DNA of 57,995 nucleotides, taken from the NCBI GenBank assembly GCA_026224805.1, contig JAMFRN010000135.1, forward strand, positions 1-57,995, given 5' to 3'. Numbering within the stretch: position 1 is the stretch's first letter; each line of letters begins with the position of its first letter. The position numbers and the translations under genes were made by a program. Shown here piece by piece: positions 1 through 8,389 of this stretch. The DNA is from Nevskia soli. Its GTDB lineage: Bacteria > Pseudomonadota > Gammaproteobacteria > Nevskiales > Nevskiaceae. The notes beneath the pieces were generated by a model, which saw only the letters and a list, made by a program, of their open reading frames with translations, was not told the origin of the DNA and made no database searches.

Positions 1-78
1 CCGGGCGCGCCGCACGGCTTGTTCGTGACGCACCAGGAACGGCTGAACCGCGACCTGCTGCAGTTCGCGCAAGGCTAG
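1..78 (+). CDS. C-terminal end of an alpha/beta hydrolase (chloroperoxidase-like), cut by window start
   Basis: The window opens in frame 1 inside a gene; only the last 25 residues and a TAG stop are visible. The tail contains GAPHGLFVTHQERLNRDLL, which resembles the C-terminal catalytic-His region (GAPHG) of the non-haem chloroperoxidase/arylesterase branch of alpha/beta hydrolases, followed by the usual closing helix. An intrinsic terminator follows 24 bases after the stop, so this is the end of its transcript. The assignment rests on one short motif and the nucleophile cannot be seen. Confidence 0.6.
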   Translation, partial: PGAPHGLFVTHQERLNRDLLQFAQG

Positions 79-102
79 GCGGCAGCAAACCTCTCCTCCA
101 CT

Positions 103-132
103 GCCCTCGCTCCGCGGAGCGAGGGCTTTTTT
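103..132 (+). terminator. Rho-independent terminator after the truncated hydrolase
   Basis: A self-complementary GCCCTCGCTCCG/CGGAGCGAGGGC hairpin (103-126) is followed directly by a run of Ts. It closes the transcript of the hydrolase fragment and separates it from the gene starting at 258. Confidence 0.85.
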
Positions 133-257
133 ATGGAATCGCGGCTAGTGCGATTGGACGATGTAGCGCCGCCGCGCAGCCAACAAGATCATTGCCATCA
201 AAGGGTGCGTTGCCATCAGCGACGCGGCAGGCCCGACAACACGAAGAGGAGATGGCG

Positions 258-788
258 ATGGCACTGTCCCGTGAACGGCTGGAAGCGCGGGCCGCCGCCC
301 TAACGGCGGCGTTCGAGGAAGCGGCACGGCGCAACGAGTGGTCCTGGCTGGCGGACGAATTCTACGCCGAACACTGCCGCTATGTCTGCGAGTACGGCGG
401 CACCATGTTCGTCGAAGCGCGCAGCCGCGAAGAGATCCGCGCCACCCATTACGGCCGCGATATGCGGGTGGGCTGGGAGGGCTGGAGCTTTCCGATCGAG
501 CGTTACGCCACGCGCGGCAACCTGATTATCACCCACTGGTGGAACCGCGGGCCGGGCCAGCGCGCCGACGGCAGCCACTACCAGACACCGGGCATTTCCT
601 TCATCGAGGTCGGCGAGGACGGCCTCTTCACCAGCCAGCTCGACCTGTTCGACCTGGCGCACCAGATGCATCTGTGCGACGAACTGGAAGCGGTGGGCCT
701 GCTGTCGCCGCAGCTCAAGCGCGAGTGGGTGATTCCGACCAAGCGGCGCCTGATCGAGATGTTGAGCAAGAACCTTCCGGTCGCCTGA
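258..788 (+). CDS. SnoaL-like / NTF2-fold protein
   Basis: A 176-residue soluble protein without a signal peptide. Size, the N-terminal helix (about residues 5-30), the aromatic-rich centre (WSWLADEFYAEH, HWWNRGPG) and alternating strands fit the NTF2/SnoaL-like cone fold used by small cyclases, isomerases and many uncharacterised proteins. No catalytic set can be assigned. I chose ATG 258 because AGGAG at 247-251 is well spaced from it; an in-frame ATG at 252 abuts that site, and one at 192 has no evident ribosome-binding site. The epoxide-hydrolase-like gene follows after 24 bases on the same strand, so the two are probably co-transcribed and may act on one substrate. Confidence 0.6.
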   Translation: MALSRERLEARAAALTAAFEEAARRNEWSWLADEFYAEHCRYVCEYGGTMFVEARSREEIRATHYGRDMRVGWEGWSFPIERYATRGNLIITHWWNRGPGQRADGSHYQTPGISFIEVGEDGLFTSQLDLFDLAHQMHLCDELEAVGLLSPQLKREWVIPTKRRLIEMLSKNLPVA

Positions 789-812
789 TCCCGGGCAAGA
801 AGGAGAACTGAA

Positions 813-1781
813 ATGGCGCAGTGGACGCATCGCCATGCCCGCATCAACGGTATCGGCATGCACTATGTCGAGCAGGGCACGGGACCGCTGGTCATCCTGT
901 GCCACGGTTTTCCGCACCTGTGGTTTTCCTGGCGGCACCAGATTCCGGTGATCGCCGCCGCCGGTTGGCGCGTGGTGGCGCCAGACATGCGCGGCATGGG
1001 CCAGACCGATGCGCCTGCGCAGCCGGAAGCCTACGACGTGGATCACACCGTCGGCGACCTGATCGGCCTGCTCGATCACCTGGGCGAGCGCCAGGCGGTA
1101 TTCATCGGCCTGGACTTCGGCATCTTCGCTATCTACGACCTTGCCTTCCGCGCACCGCAGCGCGTGGCCGCCATCATCGGCATGGAGAATCCGGCGGCGC
1201 CGCACAACCCGGACCTGTCGCCGCTGCGCGAGGCCGCGGGCTGGGCGAAGAATCACTTCGTGCATATCCATTACTTCGAGCCGCCGGGTCCGGCGGACGC
1301 TGCGCTGAACGCGCATCCGCGCGAGTTCCTGAGCAAGGTGTTCTACGCCCTCAGCGGCGACTACCACTATCTCGACGTGTGGAAGCACCCGCCCGGCACC
1401 AGCTACCTCGACGCCCTGCCCGAACCGCCGCCCCTGCCCTGGCACTGGATGAGCGAGCTGGAGATGGAGTTCTTCGTCGCCGAGTACGCCCGCACCGGCT
1501 TCACCGGCGGCCTCAACTGGTATCGCGCCATGGACCTGCGCTGGGCGCAGCGCCGCAAGTACGAAGGCGTGAAGAATCCCGCACCGTTCTTCTTCATCGG
1601 CAGTGAGCGCGACTGCGATCTCGAGGTCTGGCACGGCGACGATCCGATCGCGCAGATCCCGCGCCAGTACAGCGATGTGCGCGGCATCGCCATGCTGCCC
1701 AAGGCCGGCCACATGATGCAGATGGAGCGGCCGCGCGAAGTCAACGAGTGGATATTGAAGTTCCTAGCCACCCTGCCCTGA
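813..1781 (+). CDS. Alpha/beta hydrolase, soluble epoxide hydrolase-like
   Basis: A 322-residue cytoplasmic alpha/beta hydrolase. The oxyanion motif HGFPHLW is at 31-37. The nucleophile elbow reads GLDFG with Asp101 in place of the usual Ser, which is typical of epoxide hydrolases and haloalkane dehalogenases. The C-terminal catalytic His is His300 in KAGHMMQMERP. A cap region rich in Trp and Tyr lies between about 140 and 230. AAGGAG precedes the ATG. It follows the SnoaL-like gene in an apparent operon. The substrate is unknown; epoxide hydrolysis is favoured over dehalogenation because the HGxP motif is intact. Confidence 0.8.
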   Translation: MAQWTHRHARINGIGMHYVEQGTGPLVILCHGFPHLWFSWRHQIPVIAAAGWRVVAPDMRGMGQTDAPAQPEAYDVDHTVGDLIGLLDHLGERQAVFIGLDFGIFAIYDLAFRAPQRVAAIIGMENPAAPHNPDLSPLREAAGWAKNHFVHIHYFEPPGPADAALNAHPREFLSKVFYALSGDYHYLDVWKHPPGTSYLDALPEPPPLPWHWMSELEMEFFVAEYARTGFTGGLNWYRAMDLRWAQRRKYEGVKNPAPFFFIGSERDCDLEVWHGDDPIAQIPRQYSDVRGIAMLPKAGHMMQMERPREVNEWILKFLATLP

Positions 1782-1872
1782 GCCTGCAAGCGCTACGCCG
1801 ATTACCTGCGGGGTAATCGACCGCCGAGCTGCCGCCGCCGATGATCCACGCATCGACCGGCCGGAGACTCGC

Positions 1873-2585
1873 GTGATCACGCTGCATACCTTCGGCCCCT
1901 TCCTAGGCGCGCCCGATGCCAGCCCCTTCGTGATCAAGGCCATGCTGCTGCTGAAGCTGGCCGGCCTGCCCTATGTGGAAAACGCGGCAACCCGTTCTCG
2001 GCGCCGCGCGGCCTGCTGCCCTACATCGAGGACGAGGACGAGCGCGTAACGGACTCGACCCTGATCCGCTTTCATCTCGAGCGCAAATACCGGCACGATT
2101 TCGATGCCGCGCTCGACACCGAACAAAAAGCTGCCGCCTGGTGCGTGGAGAAGATGTGCGAGGAGCACCTGTACTTCGCCCTGCTGCACATGCGCTGGTG
2201 CGATCGCGCCACCTTCGACCAGGGCCTGGGACGCTACATGTTCGGCGTCATTCCGGCGCCGGCGCGGCCCCTGGCCAAGGCGCTGCTGCGCCGCATGAAT
2301 GCGAAGCGGCTGTCGGCTCAGGGCATGGGCCGGCATGCGCCGGCCGAAATCGCCGCACTGGCGGCGCGGGATGTCGAGGCGCTGGCCGTCCTGCTGGGCG
2401 GCAAGCCCTGGCTGATGGGCGACGCGCCCTGCGCCGCCGACGCGGCCGTATTCGGCCTGCTCGCGGCCATCCTCACGCCGCTCCTGCAAACGCCATTGTG
2501 CACGGCGACGGAGCGGCACCCAGCATTACTGGCCTACCGCGATCGCATCATGACCCGTTATTTTGCTGAAACGGAAACAGGTTAA
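1873..2585 (+). pseudogene. Glutathione S-transferase family gene broken by a one-base frameshift
   Basis: The N-terminal part reads from GTG 1873 (GGAGA at 1863-1867), ending in LLLKLAGLPYVEN. The remainder reads in another frame from about 1983 (RGNPFSAPRGLLPYIEDEDE) to the TAA at 2583-2585. Joined, they give an intact thioredoxin-fold N-terminal half with the PYIED motif and a helical C-terminal domain containing GGKPWLMGDAPCAADAAVFG, as in the GST family. Restoring one base near 1981-1983 rebuilds a protein of about 236 residues. The cause may be a recent mutation or a sequence error. The 3' end overlaps the convergent MDR reductase by 3 bp. Confidence 0.75.
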
Positions 2586-3598
2586 GACACCAGCACCACC
2601 TTGCCGATATTTTTGCGCGCCTCGATATAGCTCTGCGCCTCGCCCACCTGGGCCAGCGGAAAAGCCTTGTCGACATGCGGACGCACCCAGCCTTCGGCCA
2701 CGCCGCGCAGCAGGGTTTCCATCCACGGCCGGATCTTGCTGTTCTCGTGCCACATGTGGCCGAGATTGACGCCGAACACGGCGCGGTTGTCGTTCATCAG
2801 GCTGACCGGGTTGAACCACGGCAGGGTCAGGCCGATCTTGAGCATAGCCAGCGGCCGGATCAGCCCCGACTCGGAGGCGCTGGAAATGCCGAACATGCCG
2901 AGCCGGCCGGTGTGGCGCAGCGCCTTGTAGCTCTTCTTCCAGTGGCTGCCGCCGAGCGGATCAAGCACCAGCTCCACGCCGCGGCCCTCGGTGAGGCGAT
3001 CCAGCTCCGGGCGCCAGTCGGCGCCGCGGTAGTCGATGGGATGATGCAGGCCGCGCTCGCGCAGGAAATCGTGCTTGCCGGCGCTGGCGGTGCCGTAGAG
3101 TCTGGCGCCGAGATGGCGGCCAATGTCGATGGCGGCAAGGCCGACGCCGCTGCCGGCGTTGTGGATCAGCACCGCCTCGTCCTTTGACAGCGAACCGACC
3201 ACCACCATCAGCTGCCAGGCGGTGAGGTAGTTCACCGGGATGGCGGCGGCCTGCTCGTGGCTCAGCGCGGCCGGCTTGTCGAACACCTGCGGCAGGGGCA
3301 CCACCACGGTATCGGCGTAGCCGCCGAAGCGCGTCAGGGCGAACACCTCCCGGCCCTGCCAGTGATCGTCGACGCCCGGCCCCACCGCATCGACCACGCC
3401 GGACACTTCATAGCCGACCACGCAGGGCAGCTTCGGCGCATCGGGATACAGGCCCTTGCGCGCCAGGATGTCGGCGAAATTGATGCCGCTGGCGCGCACC
3501 CGGATGCGCAGCTCGCCCGCCTGCGGCAGCGGGTCCGGCGCTTCGCGCAGCTGCAGTTTTTCCGGGCCACCATAGCCGGTGATGTAAACCTGTTTCAT
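2582..3598 (-). CDS. Zinc-independent MDR family quinone/enoyl reductase (VAT-1-like)
   Basis: A 338-residue medium-chain reductase. It has the GroES-like N-terminal domain (GELRIRVRASGINFADILARKG) and the Rossmann NADPH site around NAGSGVGLAAIDIGRHLGA. The catalytic and structural zinc Cys/His ligands of alcohol dehydrogenases are absent, so it belongs to the quinone oxidoreductase/VAT-1 side of the family, expected to reduce quinones or activated double bonds with NADPH. The ATG at 3598 places the first strand as MKQVYITGYGG, the normal family start; an in-frame start 39 bases upstream would add an unrelated tail. It is convergent with the broken GST gene. Confidence 0.8.
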   Translation of the reverse strand: MKQVYITGYGGPEKLQLREAPDPLPQAGELRIRVRASGINFADILARKGLYPDAPKLPCVVGYEVSGVVDAVGPGVDDHWQGREVFALTRFGGYADTVVVPLPQVFDKPAALSHEQAAAIPVNYLTAWQLMVVVGSLSKDEAVLIHNAGSGVGLAAIDIGRHLGARLYGTASAGKHDFLRERGLHHPIDYRGADWRPELDRLTEGRGVELVLDPLGGSHWKKSYKALRHTGRLGMFGISSASESGLIRPLAMLKIGLTLPWFNPVSLMNDNRAVFGVNLGHMWHENSKIRPWMETLLRGVAEGWVRPHVDKAFPLAQVGEAQSYIEARKNIGKVVLVS

Positions 3599-3708
3599 TG
3601 CCCGCCCCTGTTTACCGCCAACCGCGATGGCCTGCACGGTACCTGAGCACCGGAGGTGCCGCCAGCCGGGTCAACGCGGCAGGGGACAGGCAGCCTGCAA
3701 GATCGCCT

Positions 3709-4722
3709 TCATTGCGGCGGCTGGGCCGTGGCCGGCGGCGGGGTTTCGGGTACGGCTGCAGGCGCTGGCGGCGGGTTCTCGCCCTGAGCGGGCGGCGCAG
3801 CAGGCGGGGGCGGTGCTTGCGACGGCGCGGCATCGGCAGGAGCGCTCAGCGGCGCAGTGGGTGGAATAGGGGGCGCAGGTGCAGCGGCGACAGGCGCGGC
3901 AGCTGCCGGCGCCTCGTCGGCATCATCGGCATCCGGCATTTCCGACGCAGGCGGCTCCGGCTCCTCCTGCGGCGCACCGGGTGCGCCATAGCCCATCTGT
4001 CCCATGATCCAGGCGGTGCGCGCCTGCACGTAGGCGCCGGGATCGCGCACGCTCCAGTGGCGCGGATTGGGCAGCACCGCGGCGAGCCGCGCCGCTTCCT
4101 CGGGGATAAGGGCCGAGGCGGGCTTGCCGAAATAGTTTTGCGCGGCCGCTTCCACACCGTAGATGCCGGGGCCGAACTCGGCGATGTTGAGATAAATCTC
4201 GAGGATGCGGTCCTTGCCCCAGATCTTCTCGATCAGCACGGTCAGGGCCGCTTCGATACCCTTGCGCACATAACCGCCGGGCCAGAGGAACATGTTCTTG
4301 GCGGTCTGCTGGCTGATGGTGGAGGCGCCGCGGCGGCGATGCTGGGGATCGCGGTTGTATTGCTCGGCCTTGTGGATCGCATCGATGTCGAAGCCGTTGT
4401 GCTTCCAGAACTTCTGATCCTCCGCCGCCACCACGGCGCGGCGCATCGGCTCGGCGATGCTGGCCGCCGGCACCCAGCGGTATTGCACCGGCTTCACCGG
4501 GCTTTGCAGCATGTAGGAGCTGGTCGGCGGCGGCAGCCAGCGCAGGCCGACGATCGGCAGCAGCACCAGCGCGATCAGGGCCAGCAACAGGCCGAAGATC
4601 CAGGACAGCGGCGAATCTCCCGCCGGCTCGCGCGGCGCCGGCCGCGCCATGCGGAGCTCGGGATCGATGCGCAGCACGGGTGCGGCGGAGGGATCCAGGG
4701 TCGGCTCGATGCGCGGGTTCAT
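3709..4722 (-). CDS. mtgA: Monofunctional peptidoglycan glycosyltransferase with a long Pro/Ala tail
   Basis: A GT51 enzyme that polymerises lipid II into glycan strands at the inner membrane. From ATG 4722 it has 337 residues: a cytoplasmic N-terminus, one membrane helix at about 40-62, then the GT51 domain with motif 1 [10 protein letters not shown] (catalytic Glu101), motif 2 [14 protein letters not shown] (about 131-143) and [18 protein letters not shown]. The domain ends near 245. Residues about 250-337 are a low-complexity Pro/Ala/Glu-rich tail that would lie in the periplasm; ordinary MtgA is about 230-240 residues and lacks it. The tail may be a flexible spacer or interaction segment. 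A TTG-initiated form beginning at 4761 is possible but has no clear ribosome-binding site. Confidence 0.88.
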   Translation of the reverse strand: MNPRIEPTLDPSAAPVLRIDPELRMARPAPREPAGDSPLSWIFGLLLALIALVLLPIVGLRWLPPPTSSYMLQSPVKPVQYRWVPAASIAEPMRRAVVAAEDQKFWKHNGFDIDAIHKAEQYNRDPQHRRRGASTISQQTAKNMFLWPGGYVRKGIEAALTVLIEKIWGKDRILEIYLNIAEFGPGIYGVEAAAQNYFGKPASALIPEEAARLAAVLPNPRHWSVRDPGAYVQARTAWIMGQMGYGAPGAPQEEPEPPASEMPDADDADEAPAAAAPVAAAPAPPIPPTAPLSAPADAAPSQAPPPPAAPPAQGENPPPAPAAVPETPPPATAQPPQ

Positions 4723-4845
4723 GTGGTCGACAGTGTGCGGATGCTGATTCGAGACCTGCAAGTGACCACGTTTCAGGGGGCCGGGTTCCCCGGCCGCGGG
4801 GCCACCGCGGCTTCCCTGAAAGCCGGCAGCAGGGTGCGTGCCAAC

Positions 4846-5847
4846 TCAGCCGGCGCGGAGCGCGAAGGCCTCGGCCAGCAACTCGTAAGACCGCAGCCGC
4901 TCGGCATGACCGTGCAGATTGGACACCACCATCACCTCGTCCGCGCCGCTCTCCTGCGCTTTCTCCTCGATCAGCGCCCGTACTTGGTCCGGCGCGCCAA
5001 CGATAGTCATGTCGCGATAGTGCCGCACCGCCTCGCGCTCGGCCTCGGTATACGGATAGGCCAACGCTTCCTCGGGACTGGGCAGGGGCAGGAACTCGCC
5101 GCGATTGATGCGCAGACGCGCCAGGTCCATGGTCAACGCCAGGTGTTGCGCCTGCTGGTCGTTTTCGGCGCAGACCACGGCAACGCCGAGGATGGCGTGC
5201 GGCTTTGGAAATTGCGCCGAAGGAGTGAAATGCTCCCGGTAGGCGGCGAACGCCGGCGCCGCTGGCGTCGGGCTGAAATGGCTGGCGAAGCTGTAGCCCA
5301 TGCCGGCGCTGCCGGCCATGCGGGCGCTGGCGCCGCTGGAGCCGAGCAGCCAGATCGGCGGCAGGCCGACGCCTTCCGGCATCACGCGCACGCGGCGGAA
5401 CGGATGCCCCGAGGGCAGTTCACCGCGCGACAGCGCCAGCATCTCCGACAGCTGGGAGGGGAATTGCTCGCCGTCGAAGGCGCGCAGGGCGCGGCTCGCC
5501 GCCGGCTCGGAGCCGGGGGCGCGGCCGATGCCCAGATCGATGCGCCCGGGATACAGCGCCTCCAGCGTGTGGAAGGCCTCGGCGATGCGCAGCGGCGCAT
5601 GGTTGGGCAGCATGATGCCGCCGGAGCCGACGCGGATGCGCTGCGTCGCCGCCGCTACGTAGGCGATGAGGATTTCCGGCGCCGAGCTGGCGACGCTGGC
5701 CATGCTGTGATGCTCGGCGAACCAGTAGCGGGCGTAGCCCAGGCGGTCCGCCAGGCGGGCCAGGTCCACGGTCCTGCGCGCGGCTTCGGCGGAGGTGGTG
5801 CCGGTGGGCACCGGCGCGAGATCGAGAACTGAGAGGGAAATGGTCAT
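4846..5847 (-). CDS. LLM-class flavin-dependent monooxygenase
   Basis: A 333-residue bacterial luciferase-like TIM-barrel protein, beginning MTISLSVLDLAPV. The family blocks YWFAEHHSMASVASSAPEI (about 48-66) and RVGSGGIMLPNHAPLRIAE are intact, followed by the LGIGRAPGSE flavin/phosphate-binding region. This matches the MsnO8/YhbW-type LLM oxidoreductases, which use reduced FMN from a partner reductase; an FMN reductase lies at 10285-10842, but no operon link exists. GGAAG lies just upstream of ATG 5847. The substrate is not predictable. Confidence 0.85.
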   Translation of the reverse strand: MTISLSVLDLAPVPTGTTSAEAARRTVDLARLADRLGYARYWFAEHHSMASVASSAPEILIAYVAAATQRIRVGSGGIMLPNHAPLRIAEAFHTLEALYPGRIDLGIGRAPGSEPAASRALRAFDGEQFPSQLSEMLALSRGELPSGHPFRRVRVMPEGVGLPPIWLLGSSGASARMAGSAGMGYSFASHFSPTPAAPAFAAYREHFTPSAQFPKPHAILGVAVVCAENDQQAQHLALTMDLARLRINRGEFLPLPSPEEALAYPYTEAEREAVRHYRDMTIVGAPDQVRALIEEKAQESGADEVMVVSNLHGHAERLRSYELLAEAFALRAG

Positions 5848-5938
5848 AAGCTTCCGCAATGGGGGCAAATCCCCTCGATTCAACACGAACGGCCAGACGG
5901 CAGGCTAAGATTTGCGCTCGATACTTGCCGCTTCAGCC

Positions 5939-6118
5939 ATGCCGGACGCTCGACCAACCTTTCCGCCAAAACCGCAACCGCCATTGAATTACGACTGTTG
6001 CGGCGGCGGCTGCGCCGATTGCGAGTTGCGTATTTACCTGCGTGAACTGGCGCGTTGGAAGAAAATGGAAGCAGCGTTACTGGCTGGCGGTGCAGACCTG
6101 CAGTCCCCTAAACAGTAG
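5939..6118 (+). CDS. Small oxidoreductase-like domain protein (Cys-rich)
   Basis: A 59-residue protein with the core PPLNYDCCGGGCADC followed by IYLRELARW. This arrangement (Pro-rich lead-in, CCxxGCxxC, then xxYxxELxxW) is the small oxidoreductase-like domain found near redox enzymes and in mitochondrial proteins. The four closely spaced cysteines suggest metal or disulfide chemistry; no biochemical role is established that I can name. The start is taken at ATG 5939, as no strong ribosome-binding site marks another. Its TAG stop lies inside the left arm of an inverted repeat. Confidence 0.65.
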   Translation: MPDARPTFPPKPQPPLNYDCCGGGCADCELRIYLRELARWKKMEAALLAGGADLQSPKQ

Positions 6119-6184
6119 GGCGGCCTGCGGCCGCCGTTGCGCAATGTCAAACGGCGCGGCAGCGGCGGCCACAGGCCGCCCTAC
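6115..6184. repeat. Long-arm inverted repeat (REP-like)
   Basis: Arms of 21 bases at 6115-6135 and 6164-6184 are complementary with one mismatch (GTAGGGCGGCCTG.GGCCGCC), separated by 28 bases. The left arm contains the stop codon of the preceding gene. The repeat sits between convergent genes and could act as a bidirectional terminator or 3' stabiliser. Confidence 0.75.
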
Positions 6185-6202
6185 AAAAGCTGGAAGCGCC
6201 GC

Positions 6203-6649
6203 TCAACGCCTGGCGCCGAAATGCCGCGTCAGATTGCTCAATGCCAGCCGCGACTCGGCCTGCACCCGGCGCCACATGAACAGCGCATTGACCAGGCGCA
6301 GGTGCAGCGGCTTGACCTGGTAGCGCAGGGTGCGGGTGAAATTCATGCCGGTGTTGCGCTTCTCGAAGCGGTATTGCAGCTGCACCGTGCTGCCGTCGTC
6401 CATCACCGCGCTGGCGGCCCAGCGCACACCCGGCTCGGCCTGCTCCACGGTCCAGCGCAGGTGGCGCTTGATGCCGGCGGAGAGAACGTCCTCCTCGAAG
6501 CGGGCGCCTGCGGCCAGCGATTCGTCGGCATGCTGCTGCGTGCCGAGCGAGGCCGGATGCCATTCCTTCCACCGCGCCGGACGGGTGACGTAGTCATACA
6601 CCGCTTCGGTGGAAGCGAGAATGAACTGGTCGAGCTGGATGGTGGTCAT
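6203..6649 (-). CDS. SRPBCC family (polyketide cyclase/START-like) protein
   Basis: A 148-residue protein with the helix-grip signature: initial strand MTTIQLDQFILASTEAVYDYVTRPARWKEWHP, where the AVYDYVTxPxRWxxWHP block is characteristic of the ligand-binding SRPBCC/Bet v 1-like fold, and a long C-terminal helix (VQAESRLALSNLTRHF). These proteins bind hydrophobic ligands in a deep cavity; the ligand is unknown here. It starts 3 bases after the stop of slyX, so the two are very probably one transcript. Confidence 0.78.
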   Translation of the reverse strand: MTTIQLDQFILASTEAVYDYVTRPARWKEWHPASLGTQQHADESLAAGARFEEDVLSAGIKRHLRWTVEQAEPGVRWAASAVMDDGSTVQLQYRFEKRNTGMNFTRTLRYQVKPLHLRLVNALFMWRRVQAESRLALSNLTRHFGARR

Positions 6650-6652
6650 CGC

Positions 6653-6859
6653 TTAATAGTGCGGCGGCACTTCGTCTGCGGCGGTGCCGCGGAACACCGT
6701 CTCGGCCGAGTTGCGGGCACGCTCCAGCAGCTCGCGGCAGCGCGCTTCGAGCTGGTCGATCTGCTTCTGCTGGCGCGCCACCACCTGGTTGAGCACCTGC
6801 AAGGTCTCCTCCAGATAGGCGAGCTTGGTTTCCAGCTCGATCAGGCGTGATTCATCCAT
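6653..6859 (-). CDS. slyX: SlyX family coiled-coil protein
   Basis: A 68-residue acidic, heptad-rich protein. It starts MDESRLIELETKLAYLEET, followed by a Gln-rich helix (VLNQVVARQQKQIDQLE), and ends in PPHY, the conserved SlyX C-terminus. Function of SlyX is not established; it is common in proteobacteria. The gene is immediately upstream of the SRPBCC gene and is divergent from arfB, with about 100 bases between the two start codons. Confidence 0.9.
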   Translation of the reverse strand: MDESRLIELETKLAYLEETLQVLNQVVARQQKQIDQLEARCRELLERARNSAETVFRGTAADEVPPHY

Positions 6860-6961
6860 GGCTGCGTCATCGTTGCAATCGCTTCGGTTACACAGTGTAG
6901 CCGCTGAAGCGTCAGAATAGAGGCTCATATCCCCTGCCCCGCCTGCCGCCCGGGTTTCACC

Positions 6962-7375
6962 ATGCTTCAGATCAACGACAGACTCAGCCTGCCGCTCGAA
7001 CAGATCGAGCTGAGCGCCATGCGCGCGCAGGGTTCGGGCGGGCAGAACGTCAACAAGACCTCCACCGCTATCCATCTGCGCTTCGACATCCGCGCTTCGT
7101 CCCTGCCGGAGGAGCTGAAGGAGCGGCTGTTGTTGCGCAGCGACCAGCGCATCACGCGCGAGGGCGTGGTGGTGATCAAGGCGCAGCAGCATCGCAGCCA
7201 GGAGCAGAACCGCGAGGCGGCGCTGGAGCGGCTGCGCGAATTGATCGTCGCTGCCAGCATCGTGCCGCGCAAGCGCCGCCCGACCAAGCCGACCAGGGGT
7301 TCGCAGCAGAAGCGACTGGAAGGCAAAACGCTGCGCGGCAGGACCAAGACGCTGCGCAGCAAGATCGAAGACTAG
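6962..7375 (+). CDS. arfB: Alternative ribosome-rescue factor ArfB (YaeJ), peptidyl-tRNA hydrolase
   Basis: A 137-residue release-factor-like protein. The GGQ catalytic motif is at 26-28 within RAQGSGGQNVNKTSTA, and a basic C-terminal tail (about 105-137, PRKRRPTKPT...GRTKTLRSK) is the part known to insert into the mRNA tunnel of a stalled ribosome. The stop-codon recognition domains of RF1/RF2 are absent, as expected for ArfB. It hydrolyses peptidyl-tRNA on non-stop ribosomes. It is divergent from slyX and followed by a hairpin shared with the convergent aldo/keto reductase gene. Confidence 0.93.
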   Translation: MLQINDRLSLPLEQIELSAMRAQGSGGQNVNKTSTAIHLRFDIRASSLPEELKERLLLRSDQRITREGVVVIKAQQHRSQEQNREAALERLRELIVAASIVPRKRRPTKPTRGSQQKRLEGKTLRGRTKTLRSKIED

Positions 7376-7392
7376 AAGTCACCTGACAAATG

Positions 7393-7422
7393 CCCCCTCT
7401 CCCTGCGAAGTGGGGAGAGGGG
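7393..7422. terminator. Bidirectional hairpin between arfB and the aldo/keto reductase gene
   Basis: CCCCTCTCCC (from 7393) pairs with GGGGAGAGGGG (7412-7422), followed by TTTATT on the plus strand. The CCCTCTCC...GGGGAGAGG motif recurs at 10913-10947, so it is also a dispersed repeat. Confidence 0.65.
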
Positions 7423-7427
7423 ATTTA

Positions 7428-8360
7428 TTAAGACGAGCGCCAGGCTTTCAGCAGCCGGTCGATCTCGGCCAGGTCCTCGGTGCCGAGCTTCCAATTGGCG
7501 GCAAGGGCGTTGCCCTGAACCTGCTCCGCCTTGCTGGCGCCGGCAATGACCGAGGCCACGGCTGGGTGTGCCAGCAGCCAGGAGAACGCCAGCTGCAGCA
7601 GGGAGTGGCCGCGCGCCACGGCGAAATGTCCCAGCGCTTCGACCACCGCCAGATTGGCGTCGGTATAGGAGCTTGCGCCCCAGGCGCCGGGTACAAAGCG
7701 GCTGCCGACGGGCGCGGCGTCGCCGCGCCTGAAACGGCCGCTGAGCAGGCCGTTGGCCAGCGGAAAATACGGCAGGAAGGCGACGCCGGCGCGGGCGCAT
7801 TCCGGCAGCATCTCCACTTCCGCTTCGCGGTGCAGCAGGCTGTACTGGTTTTGCACGCTGACGAAGCAGGCCGCTCCGGCCCGCACTGCCTGCTGCGCCT
7901 CGCGCAGCTGCGCGGCGGAGAAATTGGAGCAGCCGATCTCGCGCACCTTGCCGGCGCGTACCAGGCCGTCCAGCGCAGCCAGGGTATCGGCGATCGGCGT
8001 GTCGGCATCGGGCTTGTGCAGCTGGTACAGGTCGATGCGGTCGGTACGCAGCCGCCGCAGGCTGTCTTCCACGGCGCGGCGAATGTAGTCAGGCCTCGCG
8101 CCCTGGCGCTCCGCATCCACCGCCATGCCGAACTTGGTCGCGATGATGGCCTGGTCGCGCCGGCCGGCCAGCGCGCGGCCGAGGAATTCCTCGCTGTGGG
8201 TGCCGCCGTAGATGTCAGCGGTATCGAGGAAATTGATGCCCGCGTCGAGCGCGGCATGGACCACGCGGGCGCTGGCGGGCTCGTCGATGCGGCGGCCAAA
8301 ATTGTTGCAGCCCAGGCCGACCGCCGACACTTGCAGGGAACCGATATGACGCCTTTCCAT
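7428..8360 (-). CDS. Aldo/keto reductase
   Basis: A 310-residue NADPH-dependent TIM-barrel reductase. The full catalytic tetrad is visible: Asp46 (INFLDTADIY), Tyr51, Lys76 (IIATKFG) and His115 (DLYQLHKPD). The C-terminal VASVIAGASKAEQVQGN is the usual NADPH-phosphate binding loop. Length and motifs match the YajO/Tas-type subgroup that reduces aldehydes and ketones. The physiological substrate is not evident. The gene precedes nothing in operon order; msrA lies upstream on the same strand with a 29-base gap, so msrA may be co-transcribed first. Confidence 0.88.
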   Translation of the reverse strand: MERRHIGSLQVSAVGLGCNNFGRRIDEPASARVVHAALDAGINFLDTADIYGGTHSEEFLGRALAGRRDQAIIATKFGMAVDAERQGARPDYIRRAVEDSLRRLRTDRIDLYQLHKPDADTPIADTLAALDGLVRAGKVREIGCSNFSAAQLREAQQAVRAGAACFVSVQNQYSLLHREAEVEMLPECARAGVAFLPYFPLANGLLSGRFRRGDAAPVGSRFVPGAWGASSYTDANLAVVEALGHFAVARGHSLLQLAFSWLLAHPAVASVIAGASKAEQVQGNALAANWKLGTEDLAEIDRLLKAWRSS

Positions 8361-8389
8361 TTGCCGTCCCTCCTTACTCCGGCGTGGCG

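Noticed and set aside
300-1712. A 470-codon open frame on the minus strand
   Set aside because: It runs antisense to the SnoaL-like and epoxide-hydrolase-like genes, which have motifs and ribosome-binding sites; high GC produces such antisense frames.
3598-5832. A 744-codon open frame on the plus strand
   Set aside because: It is antisense to mtgA and the LLM oxidoreductase; its translation is Arg/Gly-rich with no recognisable domain.
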